Under the pieces are notes generated by a model. The model made no database searches. It was given only the letters and a program-made list of their open reading frames with translations, and was not told the DNA's origin. Shown here one piece after another: positions 27,057 through 36,287 of a stretch of 64,000 bases of DNA. Origin of the DNA: JAKASV01 sp963754845 (GTDB taxonomy: Bacteria > Babelota > Babeliae > Babelales > Vermiphilaceae); contig CAVWHE010000001.1 of NCBI GenBank assembly GCA_963754845.1, positions 124,001 through 188,000 on the forward strand. Direction: 5' to 3'. The number at the start of each line of letters is the position of its first letter. Position 1 is the first letter of the stretch. A program made the position numbers and the translations under genes.

Positions 27057-27243
27057 AATTTGACGAGCATAACGCATGCGTGAGCGATCGGATCGGTTGG
27101 TACGTCATGACCGACAGTTCTGATGCTGACTTATCTGAGGAATTGGTGTCGAACGCGATATCCAAAGGGCACGTGACGGGAAAAGCAGGGTCGTGAAACA
27201 CTCAATGATAGTACAGGCGCGAAATGCGCAATGTGGAATGGAC

Positions 27244-27275
27244 GGGCCGGCAGTACTGCCGGCCCTCGCGTTTTT
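27244..27275 (+). terminator. Rho-independent terminator
   Basis: A 22-bp perfect palindrome (27244-27265, centre AGTACT, arms GGGCCGGC) is followed by TCGCGTTTTTG. It ends the transcript of the 26205-27056 gene. Confidence 0.8.
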
Positions 27276-27283
27276 GAACGAGT

Positions 27284-27308
27284 TTTCTCCATGGCGGCCA
27301 TGGAGAAA
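27284..27308. repeat. Perfect 11-bp inverted repeat
   Basis: TTTCTCCATGG (27284-27294) and CCATGGAGAAA (27298-27308) with a 3-bp spacer. It lies between a terminator and the first gene of the surface-protein array, so it could be an operator or the second arm of a tandem terminator. Confidence 0.6.
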
Positions 27309-27492
27309 GGCTTGCATAGTAACCGTAAACTGTATATGGTTTTTACTGAACGGGTAGTTTTTTATGGGAGTCGGCTCACAGAGGCCGCGCGAGTGATGAA
27401 CAAGAAGCAACGAAAGCAAAGGAGGGTTCGCACGCACGACAAAAGATTCTTCGTAGTACACAAGAGTATGCAAGAGTTAGGGAGTAACTTTG

Positions 27493-29433
27493 ATGAAAGA
27501 GCTTTTGCGCGTAGCGCGGTGTGCAGCTGTTGCGCTTTGTGCGGGTGGCTGCACCGTCGAGGCGGCACCGTATTTGGCTTTTAGGTCGCAAAGCCTCAAC
27601 GGTGCTCGTGATCTTGTTGGCTTGCAGCCGTTTCTCTATCAACACGATGTGTGCGGTCTTAATGGAATTTTTTCGCTGACGCCCGAGTACACGCGGTCAT
27701 TTAGGGACGGCGACATTGCACGGTGTCTCTTGTGCAACTCCTTGACGCGCGGAACATGCGGCGGTGCCCAACTGAGGATCCAGGGCAGCGACATCGCGGG
27801 ACGCGCTCAAAATTCTCTCATGGCGGAGAACTTTTACCTCCCGTCTGATTACGATAGTACCGTCTCACTTGAACCTCGCGTTGAAAACTTTCTCGTCGAC
27901 TTCAACTTTTATCTGGGGTTTGATCGGTGCCACCCAGGTCTTTATTTCAGAATCCATGCCCCTCTTGTTTATTCACGAAGGTCGCTCAACGTCAAAGAAA
28001 CAATAACGAAGGAGGGAGAGGGAACTTATCCACTTGGGTATTTCGATGGATCGCTTACGGATGGCGTCCAGCCCCTTTCTTCGTTTGAGGAGTTCATCAT
28101 TGATGGTGCGAGCCCGGTCTTTGCAGACAATGTTACGTGCACTCCACTTCAGAATGCGCGCTGGAACAAGTGCCGTGCAACAAAAACTGGCGTTGCCGAC
28201 GTACGTATGGCACTGGGCTGGAATTTTGTGCTCTGCGAGGACTACCACGTTGGCCTCCAAATATGTGCAGCAGCACCAACGGGAACAAAGCCCTGTGGCG
28301 CATATTTCTTCGAGCCAATTATTGGCAACGGTAAGCACTGGGAATTAGGCGGAGGACTTTCGGCTCACGCATGCCTCTGCAGGAGCCAGGACGAAGACCG
28401 ACACTGCGATCTTTACCTTGACGCCAACATTACGCACCTCTTTAAATCCCATCAATACCGAACATTTGATTTAATCAACAGCCCGTTGAGTCGCTATGCC
28501 CTTGCTATGAAATTTACGAGTGACGTCGAAGGGCTTGTTGCTCTGGGCCAGGAAGCGGCGCCAGTCATCAGCACCCCTTCGTACCAGTTTGCTCGTGTCT
28601 TTGCACCCGTTGCCAATTTTAGCACCCTCCCTGTTGATGTAAGCGCGGCCGTACAAGCCGACGTTGTTCTCAAACTCGCCTGGGTACGCAATAACTACGA
28701 ATTTGATCTAGGGTATAATCTCTGGGCACGAAGCTGCGAGAAAATTTGTAGAAATTATGATCGGCCGTGTTCGGCAGCGGTAAAATTTCCGGCAAATACG
28801 TGGGGACTCAAAGGTGATGCCTTCTGCTTTGGTTTTACGCAGCAAGAAGTGAACGGTCAGGAAACCCTTATTGAACCGGGCACTCCGCTATCTGCAACTG
28901 AAAGTAAGGCAACAATTTTTAAAGGAACCAATGGTGCACCGACTGGCCTAACCGTCGATGAAAATTTTTTGAACTGGTATCAAAATCCCGGCATCGACAA
29001 TCCCGAACTAGCTGCCAAAACTGGGCCAACCGATCTTTTGTACACCGCGATCAATAATAGTGTCAAGACATCAAACGACCCGATCCTCATCAATGACAGC
29101 ATCTTGGATTTTAAGGGAGCGCAGACGAAGGGCATTTCGCACAAGGTTTTCTTTCATTTCAGCCATTTCTGGAAAGATGGCAGAACGTGGGCGCCATTCA
29201 TCGGTGTAGGAGCTGAGGCCGAGTTTGGTCAGCACGATGGTAAGGACCGTGGCGATATGTGCTCATCTAAATGCATTTCAACTTCAATGGCTACAAAGGT
29301 TAATCAGAATGCACCGTCGTGCGTTAAATCGTGCGACACGATGTGTTCAAAGTCCAAAAACACTTCGTGTTGTACGCGTTGCGCCTTGAGTCAGTGGGGT
29401 GTGTGGCTCAAGGGTGGCGTCGCCTTCAGTTGA
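27493..29433 (+). CDS. Surface (outer-membrane barrel-like) protein, array member 1
   Basis: 646 residues from ATG 27493, with GGGAG 8 nt upstream. The signal ends near AGGC/TVEAA; a lipobox is possible but weak. The mature part starts APYLAFRSQSLNGARDLVG, the family hallmark. Shared blocks in order: TPEYTRSFR, AENFYLPSDY, LGWNFVLCEDYHVGL, APTGTKPCGAYFFEPIIG then NGKHWELGGGL, THLFKSHQYRTFDL, FDLGYNLWARSCEKIC, LKGDAFCFGF, PLSATESKATIF, NPGIDNP. The C-terminus is an amphipathic strand (SQWGVWLKGGVAFS) ending in F-S, as in outer-membrane beta-barrels. An eight-cysteine insert lies just before it. Function unknown; a porin or adhesin role is inference. Confidence 0.8.
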   Translation: MKELLRVARCAAVALCAGGCTVEAAPYLAFRSQSLNGARDLVGLQPFLYQHDVCGLNGIFSLTPEYTRSFRDGDIARCLLCNSLTRGTCGGAQLRIQGSDIAGRAQNSLMAENFYLPSDYDSTVSLEPRVENFLVDFNFYLGFDRCHPGLYFRIHAPLVYSRRSLNVKETITKEGEGTYPLGYFDGSLTDGVQPLSSFEEFIIDGASPVFADNVTCTPLQNARWNKCRATKTGVADVRMALGWNFVLCEDYHVGLQICAAAPTGTKPCGAYFFEPIIGNGKHWELGGGLSAHACLCRSQDEDRHCDLYLDANITHLFKSHQYRTFDLINSPLSRYALAMKFTSDVEGLVALGQEAAPVISTPSYQFARVFAPVANFSTLPVDVSAAVQADVVLKLAWVRNNYEFDLGYNLWARSCEKICRNYDRPCSAAVKFPANTWGLKGDAFCFGFTQQEVNGQETLIEPGTPLSATESKATIFKGTNGAPTGLTVDENFLNWYQNPGIDNPELAAKTGPTDLLYTAINNSVKTSNDPILINDSILDFKGAQTKGISHKVFFHFSHFWKDGRTWAPFIGVGAEAEFGQHDGKDRGDMCSSKCISTSMATKVNQNAPSCVKSCDTMCSKSKNTSCCTRCALSQWGVWLKGGVAFS

Positions 29434-29527
29434 TGAAGCAGTGGTGAAAACAACACCCGTAATACACCGTTAGCGGTAACTGTGTGTCAAAAGGCGTGAG
29501 TTGAGAGGGTTTCCCGTAGGGGTTGCC

Positions 29528-31363
29528 ATGAAGGTTGACAGAGGGGAGGTCGTAATGCTTGCGGTCGCGTTGATTGTGACTGCAGCCTCCTGTGCCGCGC
29601 ATATCCCTGTGCCATACCTCAATTTCCGGCCGCAGGGCTTTGACGCTGCGCGTGAGCTTGTTGGCTGGCAGGGCCAGATCAACAAGGCTTCTACTCATGC
29701 TTCGTACGCAACGGCAACGATTTCGCCGGCGTACTATCGCTCCATGAGATCGCGCGACATTGCCAAGTACCTTTTCTGCCCGGCCGTCCAGGTCAAGGCA
29801 TGCGACGAATCGTGCGTGGCCTTCCAAGTCCAGGGTACCAAGGTTGCCGGACGGTCGCCCTACGCCATCCTCGCCGACTACTGCTACGTGCCAACTGATT
29901 TTGAAAGTACGATCGAAGTGAGGCCACACATTGACAGTTTTGTCGTCGATTTTAACCTTTTTGCCGGCCTTGATTCGTGCGTCACGGGTCTTTACTTCAA
30001 GCTTCACGCCCCCGTTGCCCACACGCGGTGGGATCTCCATTTTTGCGAAGGCGGGATACAACCGGGAACCAATGACGCCAACCCGGGTTACTACGGCGAA
30101 TCAAGCGGTGGCATGGCTCGTGGCAGCCTATTACAAGACTTTGAATCGTACGTTTTTTCCGGCAGCGCCCCCGCGAGTTCGCCTGCCGTTACGTATGAAG
30201 GGCTGCGCTACGCACGCATGAGCCCTTTTCGTTTAACCAAAACCGACCTTGCAGACATGCACCTGGCGGTCGGCTGGAACTTTGTACTCAACGATGATTA
30301 CCATGGTGGCATCGAAGTGCGCGGAGCACTTCCAACGGGCAACCGTCCCGAAGGTGTTTATCTCTTTGAGCCTATCGTTGGCAACGGGCACCATGGTGAA
30401 CTCGGTGCCGGATTGACAGCCCACGCACTCCTGTGGACCGACGAATCGTGCCATCAAAGCCTGCGTTTTTATCTTGACGCGCGGGCAATGCACCTCTTTG
30501 CTACGCACCAGTGCCGTACGTTTGACCTCAAGGGCAAACCTCTCAGCCGTTATATGCTTGCCGCCTACATGACACCACCGGCGCACGGACTCGTGCTGAG
30601 CGAGAATGGCGATGCGGCACAACGTGCTGCCACCGCTCAATTTAAAGGTGTGTATGCACCCCTTGCCAACATCACGACAATTCCTGTGAACGTGGACATC
30701 GCTGTCCAAGCCGACGTCGTGTGTAAATTCGCCTATGTGCGTGGCAACGTTGAAGTCGATGCTGGGTACAATTTATGGGCACGTAGCAGAGAGAACATCC
30801 GACCAGCTCGCGTGTGCTGCTGTAACCGAAGGATGTCCGATGGTACGTGGTCTCTCAAGGGCGACGCTTTTATGTTTGGCTTTGCTGACCCGGAAAGTGA
30901 CAATCCCGGCGTAGCCCTTTCGGCAACGCAAAGCAAGGCAACAACGTTTTCCGGGACCAACAACTGGCCGGAGGGCATTGACGGTGTCGCGTGGAACCAA
31001 AATCCAGGCATCGATGAACCCAAGGCGTATGCCCTTGATAACGACGGTAATAATCTTGTGACAAACGGGTCTCAAGGTGAAGATGGCGCGTGGCAACGAG
31101 TTTCTACAAGCGAGCGTCCCGTTCTCATACGCGAGAGCGACCTCGACATCGAGGGAGCGAGCACGCGCGGGATGTCAAGCAAGTTTTTTATCAATGTCAA
31201 TTACACAGCATCGTGGTGCACGAGGTACATTCCCTACATCGGTTGTGGTTTTCAGGTTGAGCGTGGAGAATCGGGCGGGCGTGATTATTGTTCCCTGTCG
31301 CAGTGGTGTTTTTGGGTCAAGGTAGGAACAACCATTGAGGGCAGCGGGTCGTGTGCGGCCTAA
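29528..31363 (+). CDS. Surface (outer-membrane barrel-like) protein, array member 2
   Basis: About 611 residues. Two starts have good sites: ATG 29528 (AGGGG 5 nt upstream, charged MKVDRG start) and ATG 29555 (GGGGAGG 5 nt upstream); the first gives a better signal peptide. The mature part begins VPYLNFRPQGFDAARELVGWQ. It carries the family blocks: GLYFKLHAPVAHTRWDL, PEGVYLFEPIVGNGHHGELG, RTFDLKGKPLSRYMLAAYM, VDAGYNLWARSREN, LKGDAFMFGF, ALSATQSKATTF, NQNPGIDEP. The cysteine insert before the last strand is almost absent (one Cys). It ends SQWCFWVKVGTTIEGSGSCAA, so it has a longer tail after the last strand than its neighbours. Confidence 0.8.
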   Translation: MKVDRGEVVMLAVALIVTAASCAAHIPVPYLNFRPQGFDAARELVGWQGQINKASTHASYATATISPAYYRSMRSRDIAKYLFCPAVQVKACDESCVAFQVQGTKVAGRSPYAILADYCYVPTDFESTIEVRPHIDSFVVDFNLFAGLDSCVTGLYFKLHAPVAHTRWDLHFCEGGIQPGTNDANPGYYGESSGGMARGSLLQDFESYVFSGSAPASSPAVTYEGLRYARMSPFRLTKTDLADMHLAVGWNFVLNDDYHGGIEVRGALPTGNRPEGVYLFEPIVGNGHHGELGAGLTAHALLWTDESCHQSLRFYLDARAMHLFATHQCRTFDLKGKPLSRYMLAAYMTPPAHGLVLSENGDAAQRAATAQFKGVYAPLANITTIPVNVDIAVQADVVCKFAYVRGNVEVDAGYNLWARSRENIRPARVCCCNRRMSDGTWSLKGDAFMFGFADPESDNPGVALSATQSKATTFSGTNNWPEGIDGVAWNQNPGIDEPKAYALDNDGNNLVTNGSQGEDGAWQRVSTSERPVLIRESDLDIEGASTRGMSSKFFINVNYTASWCTRYIPYIGCGFQVERGESGGRDYCSLSQWCFWVKVGTTIEGSGSCAA

Positions 31364-31763
31364 GTTAAACAGTCGCATGTGCCGTGCCCCTGGTGTGGAA
31401 GAATGTGTGTACGACCGTAGTGCGTGGCCGTTTCGACGTGAGCGCCTTAACACGGTCACGAGATGGTGTGAGGCACGATATGGGGCTTCATAAAGGCGTT
31501 TTTCCTTCGTCAGCCGCCATTTGAAGGCACAATCGGAAAACATTTTGCTTTACAAAAGACCACAGGGCGTATTATACATAGATGAGTGTTGTAGCTTTTA
31601 TATGAGACTAATCAACCGTTCGTCTGGAAGGAGGGCTGCCTATCGAGTTACCAGCGACCGTTTCGGCTGCACAGTGCGCGAGACGCTGTTGGGCCTTGTG
31701 TATGCACCGGTGTTGTATTATTACTCATCACTACGTTAAGAAGACTTCAGAGGGAGTTAACAG
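31364..31763. other. Intergenic region in the surface-protein array
   Basis: 400 bp. I see no gene: the small plus frame 31521-31739 has no ribosome binding site. It probably holds the promoter of member 3, whose own site (GAGGGAG, 31749-31755) is at the right end. No clear hairpin terminator follows member 2. Confidence 0.4.
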
Positions 31764-33842
31764 ATGAAACAAATCTTGCAACGTGTTTCATGCGCTGCTG
31801 CCCTACTTGTTTCGTGCGGTGCGCTTGCTGATGTTGTACCCTATTTGAGCTTCCGCTCGCAGGGTTTCAACGCCGCCCGAGAACTCGTCGGTTGGCAGAC
31901 GCAGATTAACAGATATGACATGGACTGCTTTTACGGCAGTTTTTCGATCACTCCTGAGTACACACGATCCTTCTGGCCATGCAAAATGGCTCGGTACCTT
32001 TTTTCTGACGCCCTCGTTGGCTCAACAAGCCTCGTGAGCACACTTACACCTCCGCCATCAACGGCGTGCTGTTTCAATGACTGCGGCGGCTGTGGCAAGA
32101 ATTGCGATCGCAACAATTGCTGTGATCGTGCAATGATCAAGATTCAAGGTACCAAGGTAGAAAACAGGGATCCGCGAGCTCTCCAGGCCGAGAACTTCTA
32201 CTTGCCAGATGACTTCTCGAGTGAGGTCACCTTCAAGCCTCGTGTTGACAACGGGCTCGTAGATTTCAATCTGTACCTGGGTCTCGATGAGTGGTGCGAA
32301 GGCATGTACTTTAGAATTCACATGCCCGTCGTTCACACGCGCTGGGACCTCGGATTCTGTGAAAGACCCGTCGCCAAGGGGGAGGGTAACTACGACCCGG
32401 GGTATTTCAACGATACATACACCCCCGTCGAGTATAACGATGCTGACGTCTACGGTATTGCACGTGATCAGCTTTTGAACAGCTTCTCTGATTTTGTGTC
32501 AGAGGAAAAAACGATCAGCGGCGTTCAAGACGTAACGTTCCAACCTCTTGCGTTTGCTCGCATGTCTCGATGCCGCCTTACAAAGACAAGTGTCGCTGAA
32601 CTGACGGCTGCGTTGGGATGGAATTTCTGGATGTGCGATGACTACCACTTTGGTCTCAACGTCCGTGCCGCTGCCCCTACGGGCAACCGACCAAAGGGTG
32701 TATACCTCTTTGAGCCAATCGTCGGCAACGGAAGACACTGGGAGTTGGGCGGTGGTCTCACAGGACACTGGCGCTGGTGGTGTTCCGAAGACGAGATGCG
32801 TGACTTCTCGATGTACGTCGACGGTAACGTTACCCACCTCTTCAAGGCGAGACAATGCCGAACATTCGATTTGTGCGGAAAGCCCCTCAGCCGTTACATG
32901 CTAGCAACGAAGTTCACCTCTGATGTAACAGGTCTTGTTGCCGGAGGAACTGCGGATGATGCGGTACCTCCAGCAACCGCCAAGGCTCCTTCGTACCAGT
33001 TCGCCAAGGAATTTGTTCCTGTCGCTAACTTCAGTACGTTGCCCGTTGACGTAAGTGCTGCAGTCCAGGGTGAGCTTGTGCTCAAGTTTGCCTACACACA
33101 TTGCAACTGGCAGTTCGATCTGGGGTATAACCTCTGGGGCCGCAGCCGTGAAAAGATATGTCCACGCTGTGATGGCGCCAATGGATTTGCAGAAAATACG
33201 TATGGCCTTAAAGGCGACGCGTTTGTCTTCGGGTTCCCTGCGACGCGCGATCAAACAAACCTGGAGACACTAATTGCCGTAGGTTCCCCGGCAATTCCAC
33301 TGTCGGCAACAGAAAGCAAGGCGACAATCTTTGGTGGCACGAATAAGTTCCCCGATGGTATAGGTGACGCTGCGTGGTGTCAGAACACGGGGGTCGACAA
33401 TCCTCAAGTTGCCTGGGGATCTGCAGACGGGGGGAAAATCCTCGTCACCCACGAATTCGGCGATAATGTGGAGAACACCGATGACGCCGCGTGGCATCCA
33501 GTGAATGCCTCTCTCGATCCGATTCTTATCACGCAAGCGAACTTCGACATCAAGGGTGCCGAGACGAGCAGCCTTTCAAATAAGGTTTTCGGACACATAG
33601 GCTACACCTGGAAGAACTGCGAATGCTGGGTTCCTTACCTGGGCGTCGGTGCTGAGGCCGAGTTCGGCCAGCGTGGCGGTGCCTTCGGGAAAAATGGGGG
33701 CTCGGGTTCGACTTCGTGCAACCCATGCAACACGGCATGTGCAACCGGATGCAACGATTCGTCACGTTCCTCTTCGTGCAGCAAAACATGCTCGCTGTCG
33801 CAGTGGGGTCTCTGGGTCAAGGGTGGCGTTTCCTTTGATTAG
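31764..33842 (+). CDS. Surface (outer-membrane barrel-like) protein, array member 3
   Basis: 692 residues from ATG 31764, with GAGGGAG 8 nt upstream; the longest member. The signal peptide ends near GALADV, and the mature part starts VPYLSFRSQGFNAARELVGWQ. It contains an early cysteine cluster (CCFNDCGGCGKNCDRNNCC, residues ~104-122) not seen in members 1, 2, 4 or 5, the full family block series (KGVYLFEPIVG NGRHWELGGGL, RTFDLCGKPLSRYMLA, FDLGYNLWGRSREKIC, LKGDAFVFGF, PLSATESKATIF), and a six-cysteine insert before the last strand SQWGLWVKGGVSFD. It is closest to member 5 in the centre and shares PSYQFA...VANFSTLPVDVSAAVQ with member 1. Ended by a hairpin at 33895-33922. Confidence 0.82.
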   Translation: MKQILQRVSCAAALLVSCGALADVVPYLSFRSQGFNAARELVGWQTQINRYDMDCFYGSFSITPEYTRSFWPCKMARYLFSDALVGSTSLVSTLTPPPSTACCFNDCGGCGKNCDRNNCCDRAMIKIQGTKVENRDPRALQAENFYLPDDFSSEVTFKPRVDNGLVDFNLYLGLDEWCEGMYFRIHMPVVHTRWDLGFCERPVAKGEGNYDPGYFNDTYTPVEYNDADVYGIARDQLLNSFSDFVSEEKTISGVQDVTFQPLAFARMSRCRLTKTSVAELTAALGWNFWMCDDYHFGLNVRAAAPTGNRPKGVYLFEPIVGNGRHWELGGGLTGHWRWWCSEDEMRDFSMYVDGNVTHLFKARQCRTFDLCGKPLSRYMLATKFTSDVTGLVAGGTADDAVPPATAKAPSYQFAKEFVPVANFSTLPVDVSAAVQGELVLKFAYTHCNWQFDLGYNLWGRSREKICPRCDGANGFAENTYGLKGDAFVFGFPATRDQTNLETLIAVGSPAIPLSATESKATIFGGTNKFPDGIGDAAWCQNTGVDNPQVAWGSADGGKILVTHEFGDNVENTDDAAWHPVNASLDPILITQANFDIKGAETSSLSNKVFGHIGYTWKNCECWVPYLGVGAEAEFGQRGGAFGKNGGSGSTSCNPCNTACATGCNDSSRSSSCSKTCSLSQWGLWVKGGVSFD

Positions 33843-33893
33843 TAATTTCCTAGCGTAGTGGCAATTCTACGTTAAGCAAACGAGCAGGTAACG

Positions 33894-33926
33894 GGAAAGA
33901 CCGGTTGTATGACCGGTCTTTCTTAA
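33894..33926 (+). terminator. Hairpin terminator after array member 3
   Basis: A perfect 11-bp stem GAAAGACCGGT/ACCGGTCTTTC (33895-33905, 33912-33922) with a 6-nt loop, followed by a short TT. The stem itself ends in CTTTC, giving a U-rich 3' arm. Confidence 0.7.
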
Positions 33927-34028
33927 TGCTCTACGTCAAATCGTTGCACACCGACATACCTTTGCGACATGCTTATGGCGTGAGGAACGTCGTAGTGGGT
34001 GCAGGGTACATACCCAGGGGAGCCTTCG

Positions 34029-35996
34029 ATGCCGGCAATTCTACGTCTCGTGTCGTGTATAGCGGCGCTCGTGGCCACTTTTTCGCACCATGCCGTCGTC
34101 GTTCCGTACCTAGCGCCGCGACCGCAAGGTGCCGATGGTGTTCTTGAAAATGTTGGTTTTCTTTCCTACGTCAACAAGTTCTCTATGAGCGATTTTTATG
34201 GCGGCTTTATGGTAACGCCGTGCTACGAGCACACGGCACAGTCTTATAAAATCGCACAGTACTTGTGGTGCGATGCGATTGCACGCGACAATGATTATAC
34301 CGTCGGTCGATCGTGCCCGCACAAGGTACTGCCAACGATCAAGGTATACGGAACTAAGGTCGCCGACAGACCTTCCAATGCATTGTGTGCGGAAAATTTT
34401 TATCTGCCGACAGATTTTGCAAGTCATGTGACATTTGATCCGTCCGTCCGCACAGCGACCATCGATTGCAACGGTTATCTCGGGCTTGACCGCTGGTACC
34501 CCGGGCTCTATGTGAGAATTCATGCGCCACTGTGCTCATCGCGGTGGCGCCTTGGCTTCCGCGAATCCGTCGCCAATGCAGGGGTGCAACCCTACGATGT
34601 CGGCTATTTCAACGATACGTTCGAAGGCGATTCTCACAGTCCTGATGTTTACGGCATTAATCGTTCCAAGCTCCTTGCAAGCTTTGCTGATTATATCGTG
34701 TGCGGTTCACGCCTTGAAAATAGTGCCTACGTAACGTATGAACCTTTGCGTTATGCACGTATATGCCCCAGCGCCACAAAAACATGCATCGCCGACATTT
34801 CCGCCGCCGCCGGTCTTAACTTTTGGATGACCGATGACTACCACGCCGGACTTAATTTCCGTGTCACCATTCCTACGGGCAACAGACCGTGCGCTGACAT
34901 GCTCTTTGAGCCAATCGTGGGCAACGGACATCACTGGGAACTTGGACTGGGAGCCACCGCTCATTGGTGCCTCGCCCGTAAGCGCGATGATGATGATATC
35001 AGGGTAGGTCTTTATATCGACACTTATTGTACCCACGTTTTCCGCTCGTTTGAACGTCGAACCTTTGACGTATGCAACAAGCCCCTCAGTCGTTACATGC
35101 TCGCCACGCTTTTGGCTCCAGAATCCAACAACCTCAATGCTGGTGACGACCACGTGCCTGTCGCTGCGCAGGGGGCGCGCGTTTTTGCACCTGTCGCCAA
35201 TATAACAACACTGCCCGTCGAAGTAAGTGCGCAGGCACACGGTGAATGTACCGCAACCCTCGTGTATAACCACCACGACTTCGAACTCGACATCGGCTAT
35301 AATTTTTGGGGACGCAGTTGCCAAAAAATTGTCCCGCGCTACGATCGCGACACGCCGCTTACGCGTGGTTTGTGGGGCCTCAAGGGCACTTCATTCTCCT
35401 TCGGATTTCCCGCAAGCAGCACGCAACCGGGCAATTTTTCTGTTGATAGTCGCGGCATAGCGCTTTCTGCCACGCAGAGTGAGGCAACGATCTTTTCAGG
35501 CGCCGACGATTGGCCAAGTATCACGTGGAATCAAAATAACGGTGTTGACAATCCTCTTGATGCCTACGATGACAGCAACAGACACCTTTATACGCACGCC
35601 GTTGGCTCAGATACCCCTCAACAAACGTTTGGTTGGCTTGAAGTCAAGACATCGAATCCTCCCGCGGTTCTCACACCAGGTGATCTCGACATCCCACGGG
35701 CGAGTTCTCTGGCACTAGCGCAGAAATTTTTCGTGTATATGAGCTACACGTTCTCTCGTTGCACTGACCACGAACCTTACCTCGGCCTTGGCATGTCCTT
35801 TGAGCTTGGTCAGGAAGATGAATCATTTAACTGCATGGAGTGCGCCGAATCAGGGTGCAGCAGGGGTGCTGGCGGACCGTCATGCTCAACGTCGTGCTGC
35901 AATCCTCCGGGTGTCGCATGTGCCCCGTGCGAATGCACAAGGTGCGCCCTGTCATACGTACAAATTTTTCTCAAGGGCGGGATCGCGTTTGGCTAA
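34029..35996 (+). CDS. Surface (outer-membrane barrel-like) protein, array member 4
   Basis: 655 residues from ATG 34029, with AGGGGAG 6 nt upstream; the frame is open ten codons further upstream. The signal is PAILRLVSCIAALVATFSHH, then VVVPYLAPRPQGADGVLENVG, the most diverged start of the family. Family blocks remain: CAENFYLPTDF, GLNFWMTDDYHAGL, LFEPIVGNGHHWELGLG, RTFDVCNKPLSRYMLA, LDIGYNFWGRSCQKI, LKGTSFSFGF, ALSATQSEATIF, NQNNGVDNP. A ten-cysteine insert of about 45 residues precedes the last strand (LSYVQIFLKGGIAFG). It follows the terminator of member 3, so it is probably transcribed from its own promoter. Confidence 0.8.
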   Translation: MPAILRLVSCIAALVATFSHHAVVVPYLAPRPQGADGVLENVGFLSYVNKFSMSDFYGGFMVTPCYEHTAQSYKIAQYLWCDAIARDNDYTVGRSCPHKVLPTIKVYGTKVADRPSNALCAENFYLPTDFASHVTFDPSVRTATIDCNGYLGLDRWYPGLYVRIHAPLCSSRWRLGFRESVANAGVQPYDVGYFNDTFEGDSHSPDVYGINRSKLLASFADYIVCGSRLENSAYVTYEPLRYARICPSATKTCIADISAAAGLNFWMTDDYHAGLNFRVTIPTGNRPCADMLFEPIVGNGHHWELGLGATAHWCLARKRDDDDIRVGLYIDTYCTHVFRSFERRTFDVCNKPLSRYMLATLLAPESNNLNAGDDHVPVAAQGARVFAPVANITTLPVEVSAQAHGECTATLVYNHHDFELDIGYNFWGRSCQKIVPRYDRDTPLTRGLWGLKGTSFSFGFPASSTQPGNFSVDSRGIALSATQSEATIFSGADDWPSITWNQNNGVDNPLDAYDDSNRHLYTHAVGSDTPQQTFGWLEVKTSNPPAVLTPGDLDIPRASSLALAQKFFVYMSYTFSRCTDHEPYLGLGMSFELGQEDESFNCMECAESGCSRGAGGPSCSTSCCNPPGVACAPCECTRCALSYVQIFLKGGIAFG

Positions 35997-36287
35997 TCGG
36001 TTGTTTGACACCGTTGAATTGCCATGATGCCTCGGGGCGCTTGGTCACTGAAAGCAGGATGGGAGGCTTTACATTATTTGCTGGCACGTATTATAATGGG
36101 GGCAGTTGACAGTTCTTGCACGTGTTATGTTGATTGAGTTGGTGCCTTACGACAGTAGGTGTGAACGAGGAAAGGAGGGCTAGCCAATAGCGTATATTCG
36201 TGGAAGTGCAATATTCGTGAATTGCTGAACTGGTGCTGTTTTAACGTAGAGCCTTAGCAATGGCCCATTCTGGGAGGAATTCTTTCG

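Larger units (their letters stand above)
27057..27492. other. Intergenic region with terminator and inverted repeat
   Basis: It contains a possible frameshifted tail of the previous gene (to 27196), a terminator (27244-27275), a perfect inverted repeat (27284-27308), and the leader of the first surface-protein gene with GGGAG at 27480-27484. Confidence 0.5.
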
